Of a stretch of DNA of 32,981 bases, positions 15,842-25,162 are shown piece after piece. Every line of letters begins with the position of its first letter. Position 1 is the first letter of the stretch. The stretch comes from Psychrobacter phenylpyruvicus DSM 7000 = NBRC 102152 (lineage in GTDB: Bacteria > Pseudomonadota > Gammaproteobacteria > Pseudomonadales > Moraxellaceae). The position numbers were made by a program, and so were the translations under genes. The DNA lies in contig NZ_JMKP01000030.1 of NCBI RefSeq assembly GCF_000685805.1, positions 1-32,981 on the forward strand, read 5' to 3'. The notes beneath the pieces were generated by a model. The model did not search any database. It was not told the DNA's origin and saw only the letters and a list, made by a program, of their open reading frames with translations.

Positions 15842-17362
15842 ATGAGTGATAAAAAATGCCCATACGCCCCCACAAAACTAACTATGAATAATGGTGCGCC
15901 CGTCGCTGATAACCAAAACAGCTTAACAGTTGGTCCTCGTGGCCCGTTACTGGCTCAAGATCTTTGGTTAAATGAAAAACTAGCTAACTTTGTACGTGAA
16001 GTCATTCCAGAGCGCCGCATGCACGCCAAAGGTTCTGGTGCGTTCGGTACCTTTACTGTCACCAATGACATTACCAAATACACCCGTGCGAAGATTTTTA
16101 GCGAAGTGGGTAAAAAAACTGAAATGTTCGCCCGCTTCAGTACTGTAGCCGGTGAGCGCGGTGCAGCAGATGCTGAACGTGACATCCGCGGCTTTGCCTT
16201 AAAGTTTTATACTGAGGAGGGTAACTGGGACTTAGTGGGCAACAACACCCCGGTTTTCTTCTTACGTGATCCTCGCAAATTCCCTGACTTAAACAAAGCT
16301 GTAAAGCGTGACCCTCGCACAAACATGCGCTCAGCAACTAATAACTGGGACTTCTGGACACTATTACCTGAGTCATTCCACCAAGTAACTATTGTAATGA
16401 GTGATCGTGGTATCCCCGCCTCATACCGTCATATGCACGGCTTTGGCTCACACACTTATAGCTTCTGGAACAAAGAGGGTGAGCGCTTCTGGGTCAAATT
16501 CCACATGCGCACCCAACAAGGTATCAAAAACCTAACGGATGCTGAAGCTGCTGAAATAGTAGGTAGGGACCGTGAAAGCAACCAAAGAGACTTATTCGAG
16601 TCTATCGAAAAAGGCGACTTCCCAAAATGGAAGATGTACGTTCAAATTATGCCTGAAGAAGAAGCTGAAAAAGTCCCTTACCATCCATTTGATTTAACCA
16701 AAGTTTGGCCAAAAGGCGATTATCCTTTGATTGAAGTGGGCGAATTTGAGCTTAATAAAAACTCAGACAACTACTTCTTGGATGTAGAGCAAGCAGCGTT
16801 TGCACCAAGCAACCTAGTACCAGGTATTGGTGTATCTCCAGACAAAATGCTACAAAACCGCCTGATTAACTATGCTGATGCGCAGCGCTACCGTGTGGGC
16901 GTTAACAGCCATCAAATCCCAGTTAACCAACCACGCTGCCCATACTCAAGTAACCACCGTGATGGTTTAGGCCGCGCTGATGACAACTATGGTGGTCGTC
17001 CACATTATGAGCCAAACAGCTTCCAGCAGTGGCAAGAGCAGCCTGAATACGCTGAGCCACCCCTAAAAATCAACGGCGATGCAGCTCATTGGGATTTCCG
17101 TAAAGACGATGATGACTACTTCAGTCAACCTCGCGCTTTATTTAACTTAATGAGCGATGAGCAAAAGCAGACTTTATTTGATAATACCGCTCGTGATATC
17201 GAGCCAACTCCAGATTTTATCAAGTATCGTCATATTCGTAACTGCTACTGGTGTGACCCAGCCTACGGTGAAGGCGTGGCTAAAGCCATTGGTCTAACTG
17301 TCGAAGACGCACTAGCAGCTCGCGAAACGGACCCTGCGCGTCATTTAGACAGCTTACTGTAA
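15842..17362 (+). CDS. katA: Monofunctional haem catalase
   Basis: This 506-residue small-subunit catalase degrades hydrogen peroxide. The catalytic residues are visible: distal His61 ([12 protein letters not shown]), Asn134 ([13 protein letters not shown]) and proximal haem ligand Tyr344 ([14 protein letters not shown]). NADPH-binding-type features and the C-terminal helical part suit clade-3 enzymes such as Proteus KatA. Translation is well set up: AAGGAGACCGCA precedes the ATG. A lone gene with its own terminator-like hairpin downstream. It has no signal peptide, so it is cytoplasmic. Confidence 0.96.
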   Translation: MSDKKCPYAPTKLTMNNGAPVADNQNSLTVGPRGPLLAQDLWLNEKLANFVREVIPERRMHAKGSGAFGTFTVTNDITKYTRAKIFSEVGKKTEMFARFSTVAGERGAADAERDIRGFALKFYTEEGNWDLVGNNTPVFFLRDPRKFPDLNKAVKRDPRTNMRSATNNWDFWTLLPESFHQVTIVMSDRGIPASYRHMHGFGSHTYSFWNKEGERFWVKFHMRTQQGIKNLTDAEAAEIVGRDRESNQRDLFESIEKGDFPKWKMYVQIMPEEEAEKVPYHPFDLTKVWPKGDYPLIEVGEFELNKNSDNYFLDVEQAAFAPSNLVPGIGVSPDKMLQNRLINYADAQRYRVGVNSHQIPVNQPRCPYSSNHRDGLGRADDNYGGRPHYEPNSFQQWQEQPEYAEPPLKINGDAAHWDFRKDDDDYFSQPRALFNLMSDEQKQTLFDNTARDIEPTPDFIKYRHIRNCYWCDPAYGEGVAKAIGLTVEDALAARETDPARHLDSLL

Positions 17363-17427
17363 TACTGTCAACAACACAGCTATAGGACAAATGGATTTGC
17401 TTTAATCTTAGAAGCTGACTCTACAAG

Positions 17428-17452
17428 GCACCCTAGGTTCAACTTAGGGTGC
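17428..17452 (+). terminator. Terminator hairpin after catalase
   Basis: GCACCCTAGG pairs with CTTAGGGTGC (8 Watson-Crick pairs plus a wobble) around a short loop and is followed by TTTGCTT. It sits 66 bp past the katA stop. The T-run is interrupted, so strength is moderate. Confidence 0.65.
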
Positions 17453-17665
17453 TTTGCTTATTGAAAGCAAGCGGCTTGATAGCAGTTTAATAGCAGTCTG
17501 AAAACAAAAGACTTTTATTGATTATAGCTTACAACTGACTACAGCTAACAACAGCTGACGTTACAGATTGAGTAACGTATAATAATTATTTTAGACAAGA
17601 AGCTTTAGATCTTGAACGTTAATAGCTTAGTTCAACAATATTAATTTTACTAAAAAAAGGCTTAT

Positions 17666-17977
17666 ATGGCATCGCTTCAACTGTACTTTGACCCCACGCT
17701 TACATCTAGACAGCGTCTACTGTGCCGCATGTTTTGGAAAAAATGTGAAATTGAGGAGTTTGACGATATAGCAAAACAAATACACTATCTGCAAAGTTGG
17801 TTTGAGTTGCCAGACGCATCCGAAGTATTGGCCATATTAAATTACTGTTATGTTTATGATAGCCGCTATCAGTGTCAAGTCTGTCGACAGCTAAGAAGAG
17901 TCACCTCCCCGCTTCAGCTAAAACAAACTATTGAAACCCCTTGGCGCTGTAAATCCTGCTTATTATTAACTGCTTAG
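17666..17977 (+). CDS. Small hypothetical protein with a C-terminal zinc-ribbon-like motif
   Basis: This 103-residue protein is not recognised. Residues 1-65 are probably helical (DPTLTSRQRLLCRMFWKKCEIEEFDDIAKQI). The last third holds two CxxC pairs (YQCQVC and WRCKSC) about 25 residues apart, as in a zinc ribbon. The ATG is preceded by AAAAAAAGGCTTAT, an acceptable ribosome-binding site. It stands alone, with 303 bp upstream that carry the katA terminator and little else. Confidence 0.62.
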   Translation: MASLQLYFDPTLTSRQRLLCRMFWKKCEIEEFDDIAKQIHYLQSWFELPDASEVLAILNYCYVYDSRYQCQVCRQLRRVTSPLQLKQTIETPWRCKSCLLLTA

Positions 17978-18192
17978 TGAAGGCCTAGCTTAGCCTACTA
18001 TCTTACTAAATTCCTGCTTTTACCTACTTCTATCTCTATCTATTAACATTTCATATCTTTTTATAACAAACCCAGCGTCCGTTAGTCGTCATAATATTGT
18101 TACCTTTCTAATTTTATTTCACCCACATAATTGTGTTGAATACTTTTTATCATCTTATAGTTTTACCCATACTTATAACTAGGAATTAAAAA

Positions 18193-18939
18193 ATGTCTCA
18201 TAAAATTATAGATTTAGGTTCAGGATTCTGGAATATACGTGGCTCTTTTAAAATTGGTGGTCTTATAGACATTGGCACTCAGTGCTCTTTGGTCAAACTT
18301 GAGTCTGGAACATTTATATTCTTAGACAGCTATACTTTAAGCGGTGACGTACGTGACCAGGTTATGACCTTAACCAATAATGGTGAGGACGTTGAAGCTA
18401 TTTTAAACTTACATCCTTTTCATACTGTCCACTGTGCTCAAATGGCCAAGGACTTCCCAAAAGCTATTAACTATGGCAGTAAACGTCATAAGCAGCAGGT
18501 TCCAGAAGTTACTTGGGCCGAAGATTTGGTAGAGAGTAGAGCGGTAGCAGAGCGCTATCCTGAATTAGAGTTTTCACTGCCTAAAGGCATTTACTATATC
18601 TCACCCAACGAAATGATACATGCCAGCTCACTACTTGCGTATCATCCCGCCAGTCGCAGCTTGCATGTCGATGATACCTTTGTTACACCGCCTGCTAAGA
18701 TTCTAAAAGCAGTTTTACCAGAGTTAGGGCTACATCCCACTACCAAAAAAGCCCTAACCGACCATCCTACTGCAGGTCAAGACTACTGCGATTGGGCAGA
18801 ATCCATTGCCGAAAAATGGCAAGATACTCGTAACTTCTGTGCGGCTCACTCAGATTTAGTACAATTCGAAGCCGGTGAGTTTAAAGCAGCCTTATTAAAA
18901 GCGGTGGAAAAAGCACGACCTAAACTTGAAAATGCCTAA
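18193..18939 (+). CDS. Hypothetical protein, possible degenerate metallo-beta-lactamase fold
   Basis: This 248-residue cytoplasmic protein has no signal peptide. The layout of strands (GTQCSLVKLESGTFIFLDSYTLSG, then VEAILNLHPFHTVHCAQMAKDFP, then SRSLHVDDTF) resembles the metallo-beta-lactamase fold. HPFHTVH stands in place of HxHxDH, VDD in place of the metal-bridging Asp and AAHSD near the C-terminus. The Asp of HxHxDH is missing, so activity may be altered or lost. Start support is GGAATTAAAA-ATG. It stands alone. Confidence is high that it is a gene and low for the fold. Confidence 0.72.
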   Translation: MSHKIIDLGSGFWNIRGSFKIGGLIDIGTQCSLVKLESGTFIFLDSYTLSGDVRDQVMTLTNNGEDVEAILNLHPFHTVHCAQMAKDFPKAINYGSKRHKQQVPEVTWAEDLVESRAVAERYPELEFSLPKGIYYISPNEMIHASSLLAYHPASRSLHVDDTFVTPPAKILKAVLPELGLHPTTKKALTDHPTAGQDYCDWAESIAEKWQDTRNFCAAHSDLVQFEAGEFKAALLKAVEKARPKLENA

Positions 18940-19020
18940 GGTGATTGACCCTATCACAATTTAATGCTCTAAGTTTGCTAGCAGGGTCTGCCGCCATGCT
19001 GTAATATCTGTGTCTTGTTA

Positions 19021-19065
19021 CGGGATTATAACCTCTAATTGTCTATAAATTAGAGGTTATACCCG
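19021..19065. other. Long perfect hairpin downstream of the MBL-like gene
   Basis: ATAACCTCTAATT (19028-19040) pairs perfectly with AATTAGAGGTTAT (19048-19060) around a 7-nt loop. Flanking CGGG/CCCG extend the stem with a small bulge. There is no T-run on either side, so it is not a standard intrinsic terminator; it may still act as a transcript-end or processing structure. Confidence 0.6.
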
Positions 19066-19113
19066 TATGTTATCAAATAAGTTATCAATCAGTCGCAGTT
19101 ATAACTTCAATTA

Positions 19114-19169
19114 TAGAGGCAATCGTTGTATGATAAATGCCTCTAGCAAGCGGTAAAATGTCTCTAGCA
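19114..19169. promoter_or_regulatory. Inverted and direct repeats upstream of the efflux operon
   Basis: TAGAGGCA (19114-19121) is inverted at TGCCTCTA (19138-19145), and CTCTAGCA occurs at 19141-19148 and again at 19162-19169, 21 bp (two helical turns) apart. This clustering 190-245 bp upstream of the TolC-like gene suggests a regulator-binding region. No binding protein can be named. The rest of 18940-19359 shows no gene. Confidence 0.35.
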
Positions 19170-19359
19170 TAACTATCATAAGAGTGGTTGATTCTGTTGA
19201 AGTTATCTGCAAATAGCAGCACCCCTCTACTCATAAAATTTGACTAACTAACTACGCAAAATGTATAGCCAAAAGTTTATAGTAGGAGACAGGATATTAC
19301 TATTGGTCATTGCTTGATGTATTTCTATTCCTTTATCTCTTTAATAGCCAGTTGCCGAT

Positions 19360-21141
19360 ATGTCATTAATTAAGTTAAATCGATCTAAGACCCTCGATAG
19401 CCAGGTTACTATGGCAAGAGCTTCCTGTATTTTACCCTCTAATCCTACAGTGCTAACCGGTTATCGCTTTAAGCTAGATCAAACTTCTTTGCTCCCATTT
19501 GCTTTGCGTGCTTCATTGGCACTCGCTCTGTGTGGCAATATCTTGTCTGTAACGGCGCATGCTGCAGACCAAGTACAGATGAATAGCAATGGCAACGATG
19601 AATACATTTACTCTGAAACAGCAATCCCTCAGCTGGATCTGTCTACTCAGAAGACTGTTGATATCGATAAAATAAGCCAAGATCTAGAAAAAGGCAGCTA
19701 CCAGCCCATCCCCTTGCAAAGTATCATTGATCCAACTACCGGGGTGCCTATCGATGATGTCTATCGTATTGATGTGCCTGAGAAGCTCAGTCTGCTTCAA
19801 GCTCAAAATGTCTTACTTCAAGTTTCTCCCAAGCTTGCCAGCAACAATGCCGGTATTATCTCAAACCAATTAACCTCTGACGCCACTAAAGGCCTAAAGC
19901 AACCGTTGGTATTCTTGCGCGCTGGTGCCACTCGATATAATGTAGACGCAGATGTAGATTTAACTGGCTTAAAAACTGGAATTAACGATAGTGTGCAGCA
20001 GGCATTACAAAATAACACCCTCCCCCCACTTCCTCCTACAATTGGTGAGGATATTTCTAATGCCATTACCGGTCGCCTACCTGATGAATATAATTTAAAA
20101 CGCGATGGTTCAACGACCAGTGCTGGGGTCGCCATGCTATGGCCCGTATATACTGCGGGACGTACTCAAGCAGTTACCGATCTAGCAGATGCAAGAACAG
20201 TAGAGAGTCAGGCCGACGCTTTACTGGATAAAGATCAACTCCAAACCACATTAGTTGAGCGTTATTTTACCGCCCAATTGGCAATGCTAGCGGCTTACTT
20301 ACGGGACGATGCGCTCAATACGGTCAGAGAAACCAATCAAATGGCACAGCGCTATTTGGAAGAAGGATTTATTTCAGGGGTGGAAAGACTAGAGGCGCAG
20401 ACCGCTCTGGCGGAAGCTGAGAGTGAAGCCATCAAAGCGCGCCATGATGCACAGCTTGCTATGACTGCTCTACAAAGATTGTTACGTGCACCGAAGCCTA
20501 TTAAGCCGACCACGCCGTTATTTGTGTCTTCAAAGCCTCTGCCTTCACTGCAATACTTCCAGGATTTGGCCCTAAAAAACCATCCTGGATTAAAAAAAGT
20601 AGATGCCAAATACGCACAAGCGCAGTCCTTAAGTAATCTATCAGATACCGAGTTCAAGCCGACAGTTTCTGTTTTTGGTTATCACGAAATAGACAAAGAT
20701 CCAAGCTGGATTGCTGGTGTGTCAGCCAGTTGGAAACTTTGGGGTGGCCTTGATAAAGGCGCACAGCATGCCTCTGGTCAGGCAAAAATGCGTCAAGCAC
20801 AGCTGGCTAAGATTGATGTCAGTGATAACATCTTATTATTGGTAGAAAAAAATTGGCAATCTGTCGAAAATGCTCGAGTACGCTTCCAATCTCTAAACAG
20901 CAATGTGTTACTTGCCCAAGAGCTATTGCGTTACAAACAGCTGGGTATGAAAGAAGGGGTAAATACTGCCCTAGACGTCACCACTGCTCAGACCAAATAC
21001 TTACAGGCTAGGACCGAGCAAGCCGCTGCCGCCAATGATTATGTCCAAGCACTGGCTGCTCTGATGGAGAGTATCGGCACGCCAGAGGCCTTTAATGAGT
21101 ATATGGCTGTGGCTGATATTAAGCTGCCCACTGTTTATTAA
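19360..21141 (+). CDS. TolC-family outer membrane efflux protein
   Basis: This 593-residue protein has two outer membrane factor halves recognisable from about residue 250: GVAMLWPVYTAGRTQA; QTTLVERYFTAQLA; AQRYLEEGFISGVERLEAQTALAEAES; VSASWKLWGGLDKGAQ; KQLGMKEGVNTALDVTTAQTKYLQA. It probably forms the trimeric outer membrane duct for the adaptor and permeases that follow. Two features are unusual. The hydrophobic signal core starts only near residue 44 (cleavage likely at AHA-A, about 68), and a Pro-rich mature N-terminal region of about 180 residues precedes the first conserved segment. An ATG at 19411 would shorten the leader by 17 residues; neither start has a clear ribosome-binding site. 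Confidence 0.88.
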   Translation: MSLIKLNRSKTLDSQVTMARASCILPSNPTVLTGYRFKLDQTSLLPFALRASLALALCGNILSVTAHAADQVQMNSNGNDEYIYSETAIPQLDLSTQKTVDIDKISQDLEKGSYQPIPLQSIIDPTTGVPIDDVYRIDVPEKLSLLQAQNVLLQVSPKLASNNAGIISNQLTSDATKGLKQPLVFLRAGATRYNVDADVDLTGLKTGINDSVQQALQNNTLPPLPPTIGEDISNAITGRLPDEYNLKRDGSTTSAGVAMLWPVYTAGRTQAVTDLADARTVESQADALLDKDQLQTTLVERYFTAQLAMLAAYLRDDALNTVRETNQMAQRYLEEGFISGVERLEAQTALAEAESEAIKARHDAQLAMTALQRLLRAPKPIKPTTPLFVSSKPLPSLQYFQDLALKNHPGLKKVDAKYAQAQSLSNLSDTEFKPTVSVFGYHEIDKDPSWIAGVSASWKLWGGLDKGAQHASGQAKMRQAQLAKIDVSDNILLLVEKNWQSVENARVRFQSLNSNVLLAQELLRYKQLGMKEGVNTALDVTTAQTKYLQARTEQAAAANDYVQALAALMESIGTPEAFNEYMAVADIKLPTVY

Positions 21142-21276
21142 TTGCCTGTATTTTATTAAGAGCCTGTATTATCCATTACCTGTAACCTATAAAAGCCTAT
21201 GGTTGATAAAATCTATGGCTAATCTTTAAACCATACTGACCCTTTATTATTACTTTTTATCTTCTAGGATAAATGC

Positions 21277-22335
21277 ATGAATGCCATAAAAAAACCTAGC
21301 CCAATAATGCTCAGAAACATTATTATCACTCTGTTTGCCGTTGGCGTTATCGCACTTATTATTTATGGGCTTAACAAGAGCGCAGAAAATACAGAAAAGC
21401 CCATCGTCGTTCAAGGTCAGATGGAGATGCAGTCTACGGCTATCGCTGCAAAAGTTCCTGGAAGAATTTCAAACATCTTGGTGACTGAAGGCGACACGGT
21501 TAAAGTAGGTCAGCAGCTCATTGAGATGGATTCTCCAGAAATCACTGCTAAGATGAATCAAGCCCTAGCTGCCCGAGATATGGCCCAAAGTCAGCTAAAT
21601 AAAGCTGAGAACGGCGCAAGACCGCAAGAGATTGGGCAAGCCAAAGCAGCCTGGCAAGCTAACCAAGCGGCTGCTGATTTAGCAAAAAGTACTTATGAGC
21701 GAGTCAATCGTCTATATCAAGAGGGCTTGATGGCACGCCAAAAACGGGATGAAGCCTATACTCAATATGTGGCGAATCAAGACAAAGCAGATGCCGCCCG
21801 TTTGCAATACGACTTAGCATTAGAGGGAGCTCGTGAAGAGGATAAAGACGCAGCCAAGGCTCAAGTTGCCCAAGTGGATGGCAAAATTGAAGAAGCTCAA
21901 GCAGCTCAAGACGAAGCCAACCTAAAAAGCCCTATTTCCGGTATTGTTGATGATGTCATCGTCAATCCAGGTGAAGTTATCAGCCAAGGGGTGCCTATCA
22001 TGACCTTAGTGGATCCGAACGATCAATGGGTGGTTATTAATGTCACTGAAAATTTATTAAACCAATTTAGCATTGGTAAAGAGTTTGTTGGCAAAGTACC
22101 CGCCTTATCTTCACCAGACCACTCTTATCAAATGACGTTTAAAGTATTTAACACCGCAGCTCTGTCTGATTTTGCCACTTGGCGTGCTACCAATACTGAA
22201 GACAATTTAGATGTCCGTACTTTTGAAGTTAAAGCACGACCCACCAAAGCGGATACCAAAATTCGTTCAGGGATGAGCGTTGTGGTAGAGATTGATCCCA
22301 AAGCAGTAAACAAAAAGTCCAATATTGCTTACTAA
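21277..22335 (+). CDS. HlyD-family periplasmic adaptor (membrane fusion) protein
   Basis: This 352-residue protein has an N-terminal membrane anchor (about 13-29). A first lipoyl half follows (VPGRISNILVTEGDTVKVGQQLIEMDSPE), then a long alpha-helical hairpin rich in Ala/Gln (about 95-220). The second lipoyl half (SPISGIVDDVIVNPGEVISQGVPIMTLVDP) leads into a beta-barrel C-terminus ending IRSGMSVVVEI. It links the inner membrane permeases to the TolC-type channel. The architecture is that of YhiI/EmrA-like adaptors. It begins 135 bp after the outer membrane gene and 26 bp before the first permease. Confidence 0.92.
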   Translation: MNAIKKPSPIMLRNIIITLFAVGVIALIIYGLNKSAENTEKPIVVQGQMEMQSTAIAAKVPGRISNILVTEGDTVKVGQQLIEMDSPEITAKMNQALAARDMAQSQLNKAENGARPQEIGQAKAAWQANQAAADLAKSTYERVNRLYQEGLMARQKRDEAYTQYVANQDKADAARLQYDLALEGAREEDKDAAKAQVAQVDGKIEEAQAAQDEANLKSPISGIVDDVIVNPGEVISQGVPIMTLVDPNDQWVVINVTENLLNQFSIGKEFVGKVPALSSPDHSYQMTFKVFNTAALSDFATWRATNTEDNLDVRTFEVKARPTKADTKIRSGMSVVVEIDPKAVNKKSNIAY

Positions 22336-22361
22336 TCTCTATGGAATTGATAGGCTAGCAT

Positions 22362-23849
22362 ATGTCCCAGTCACAACCTGATAATAATGAAAACCCGCAG
22401 ATAGTCTTTGGTGATAAGGGCAATCGCGAAGCATCGTTATGGCTTGTTTTTTTACGGAGTGCCAGCTATGAGGCTAAATTCCTAAAAGAGCACCCCTGGG
22501 ACTATGTCATGCTTGTATGGTTGCCCCTATTAAGCATTTTAAGTATCTGGTGGATGTTTTCTAAACCCTATATTGTTGATGTTCCAATTGGGGTCATGGA
22601 TGAAAGCCGCAGCAGTTATTCTCGCACCTTAACCCGTTATTTAGATGCCAGCCCTGATTTGCAAGTCAAACACATCTATCACGACACAAACAGTGCTCGA
22701 AATGCGATTTTGAGCAGAGACATTTATGCGGTAGTTTATATACCTGAGGACTTTGACGAGCAAATCAATAGAGGCCAACCCTCTCCGGTTATCCTAAAAG
22801 TAAATGCTCAATATGGTACTCACTCTGGCATTATCCAAAAAGGGGTACAAACGGCAACAGGGACCCTGTCTGCAGGGGTTGAAATCAAACGCAGTATTAA
22901 ACAAGGGGCTTATGGCGAGCAAGCGATGATATCGCATACGCCTATCTCCGTAGAACGTATCGGTTTGTATAATATCGGCACCAACTATCAAAAGTTTCTG
23001 GCGTCGACTGTTATTCCCTCTTTATTACACATTTTAGCCATGATTATTGGCGCTACTACAATTGGGCGCGAGATTAGGGACAAAACTTTTTCTCTGTGGT
23101 ATCACAATATGGTGTTCCCAGACATGCCCTACCCTGACTTTAAAACGTTAAAACATATTCCGCCAGAACAAAGATTGGCTTATCTGCATTCAAGTTTGCA
23201 TGAAAGCTGGCAACAGCCTGTTAATTATAGTTTGATGAATTCTAGGACGTATGAGCCGGTAAGTGAATCACAATTTAGCTTGTCCAATCCTAACCTTCGT
23301 TATCACTTGAATTTCAATAAAAGTGCAAAACCCAGAATGCCTACTAAGGTGTCCATTATGGCACTGGTCATTGGTCTTAACGGCAAGCTGATTTGGGCTT
23401 TATTGTCTTATATGATATGGGGTATATTGATGTTGGCTTTAATTGTGTCGATACATCCTGCCAGCTGGATTGGCCTCACGCTTGTGTTTATCGCTTATGT
23501 GGCGTTAATCATGATATCACTTTGGGTGGGCGCTATTTTTAGTTTAACAAGCTACTCTTTACGTATGGGTTTATCGAGTACTGGCTTTGTCTCTGCGCCC
23601 TCTTTTGCTTTTGCAGGCGTTACCTTTCCGCTAATGGCAATGAGTGAAGGCGCTCAGAGATGGGCCAATATGTTGCCACTGACTCATTACTTAAAAGTGC
23701 ACTTAACCCAACTGCAAATGGCTGCACCCCCTGCTATCGCTATGCCTTCAGTTCTAGGATTAATAGCGGCGGTGGTGGTGACCTTGGTTATTGCCGCCTT
23801 GCTATGTTTAAGAGCTTTCAAAAATCCAGCGCGTTGGGGGGCTCGATAA
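22362..23849 (+). CDS. ABC-2 type permease 1 with a large loop insertion
   Basis: This 495-residue protein has an ABC-2 membrane domain: helix 1 near 47-66, a large periplasmic domain (about 70-215), helix 2 near 217-234 and four more helices from about 330. The periplasmic part contains VPIGVMDESRSSYSRTLTRYLDASPDL and YGEQAMISHTPI. Between helix 2 and helix 3 lies an extra segment of about 88 residues (240-328) with many aromatic and Pro residues, absent from the partner permease. It resembles YhhJ-like exporters of drugs or lipids. Its TAA stop overlaps the next ATG by one base (TAATG), so translation is coupled. No ATPase is encoded in the operon. Confidence 0.88.
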   Translation: MSQSQPDNNENPQIVFGDKGNREASLWLVFLRSASYEAKFLKEHPWDYVMLVWLPLLSILSIWWMFSKPYIVDVPIGVMDESRSSYSRTLTRYLDASPDLQVKHIYHDTNSARNAILSRDIYAVVYIPEDFDEQINRGQPSPVILKVNAQYGTHSGIIQKGVQTATGTLSAGVEIKRSIKQGAYGEQAMISHTPISVERIGLYNIGTNYQKFLASTVIPSLLHILAMIIGATTIGREIRDKTFSLWYHNMVFPDMPYPDFKTLKHIPPEQRLAYLHSSLHESWQQPVNYSLMNSRTYEPVSESQFSLSNPNLRYHLNFNKSAKPRMPTKVSIMALVIGLNGKLIWALLSYMIWGILMLALIVSIHPASWIGLTLVFIAYVALIMISLWVGAIFSLTSYSLRMGLSSTGFVSAPSFAFAGVTFPLMAMSEGAQRWANMLPLTHYLKVHLTQLQMAAPPAIAMPSVLGLIAAVVVTLVIAALLCLRAFKNPARWGAR

Positions 23850-25063
23850 TGTCTGATAATGATTACAAACCTGATGCCAGCTTAATAAAAAAGCCAAAAC
23901 TTAAGCGCCAAGGCAACTATGTTCATACCTCTTTTTTGCAAGGGTTTTTGCAAACTTTAGCCTCTATCTTTAAAGACAAAGGCGTGTTATTGATGTTGGT
24001 CGTCGCCCCTATTATTTACGGTTTTTTTTACCCTTGGCCTTATAGAGCCGAAGTTGTCCAAGAGATTCCAGTCGGCGTGGTTGATTATGACCGTAGTGAA
24101 TTATCAAGTACTATAACTCGCTATAGTGATGCCAGCCCCAACTTGATTGTCTACAAATATGTAGATGAAGAGGCGGCGATAGAAGCCATGTATCGAGGCG
24201 ATATTGCCGGCTATCTCATCATTCCAAGAGAGCTTGAGCGAAATGTATTTTCTAACAAATCAGCTTATGTCTCTGTGCTGGGCAATAATGGCTACTTTTT
24301 GCTTAATAAGCAGGTGCAAATGGGCTTTTCAAAAGCCATAGGCACTGTCTCGGCAGGTGTAGAAGTAAAAAGGAGCGTGGCCAAAGGCGCCTATATGGAT
24401 ACTGCCAAAAACAGTACTCAGGCTGTTCCACTACGCATAGACCCCATGTACAATCGTTCAGAGGGCTATGGTGCTTATGTGGTTCCCGCGGTGTCCATCC
24501 TAATTTTGCAACAGACGCTATTAATGGGCACTGCTTTACTTATTGGTACTTGGTACGAAAATAAGAAACAAAATGCGACTACGACGGGCTGGTTAGGACG
24601 TATTATGGCGCTATCTGTGGTCTCTTTCTTGATGGGTTGTTTTTATTATGGCTGGGTATTTTCTAATCAAAACTACCCTCGAGGTCATAATATGTCCGGT
24701 ACCTTGCTATTTTATGCCCTATTTGCCGTTACCGTTGCGACTTTAGGCTGTCTACTAGGCATGTGGTTCAGAGAACGTGAGCGCAGTATGCAGATTTTAA
24801 TTTTCAGCTCAATGCCTATGTTTTTCTTAAGTGGATATCCTTGGCCAACTACTCAATTACCTGAACTTTTACAATATGTTCGTTGGTTGTTCCCCACTAC
24901 CTCTGGCATACATGCTTCGGTACAAATGAACCAAATGGGTGCCTCGATAGCGCAAGTTAGCGAGCACTTCTACCATTTGGCTATTTATTGGGTAATTGCT
25001 TTTATACTATTAATTGGCGTACAGCATCAAAAATTTAATAAAGCTGAAACTAAAGTATTTTAA
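23849..25063 (+). CDS. ABC-2 type permease 2
   Basis: I start this 404-residue protein at the ATG at 23849 (MSDNDYKPDASLIKK), which overlaps the stop of permease 1. The longer open frame from 23660 runs inside permease 1 and is not credible. It has the same ABC-2 plan: helix 1 near 45-62, a periplasmic domain (VPVGVVDYDRSELSSTITRYSDASPNL-like, with IPVGVVDYDRSEL), helix 2 near 205-225 and four more helices. It is clearly homologous to permease 1, probably forms a heterodimer with it, and lacks the loop insertion. It is the last gene before a strong terminator. Confidence 0.9.
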   Translation: MSDNDYKPDASLIKKPKLKRQGNYVHTSFLQGFLQTLASIFKDKGVLLMLVVAPIIYGFFYPWPYRAEVVQEIPVGVVDYDRSELSSTITRYSDASPNLIVYKYVDEEAAIEAMYRGDIAGYLIIPRELERNVFSNKSAYVSVLGNNGYFLLNKQVQMGFSKAIGTVSAGVEVKRSVAKGAYMDTAKNSTQAVPLRIDPMYNRSEGYGAYVVPAVSILILQQTLLMGTALLIGTWYENKKQNATTTGWLGRIMALSVVSFLMGCFYYGWVFSNQNYPRGHNMSGTLLFYALFAVTVATLGCLLGMWFRERERSMQILIFSSMPMFFLSGYPWPTTQLPELLQYVRWLFPTTSGIHASVQMNQMGASIAQVSEHFYHLAIYWVIAFILLIGVQHQKFNKAETKVF

Positions 25064-25068
25064 TCACC

Positions 25069-25100
25069 GCCTTGCTCAAGGCTGGCTTTTTTTGCCAGCC
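25069..25100 (+). terminator. Overlapping terminator hairpins after the export operon
   Basis: GCCTT-GCTC-AAGGC (25069-25082) is followed by TGGC and seven T (25087-25093), a normal intrinsic terminator. A second 7-bp perfect stem, GGCTGGC (25080-25086) with GCCAGCC (25094-25100), loops out those same T residues. The two stems share GGC and are mutually exclusive. Confidence 0.85.
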
Positions 25101-25162
25101 CTCTTATTTTGAAGACTTGTCTTCCCCTCTCCAACTATTATTGATTTTAGGCACAAATAAAA

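Noticed and set aside
23660..23848. Upstream extension of permease 2
   Set aside because: These 63 codons read inside permease 1 in another frame, and the extension lacks permease features; the TAATG overlap at 23849 is the natural start.
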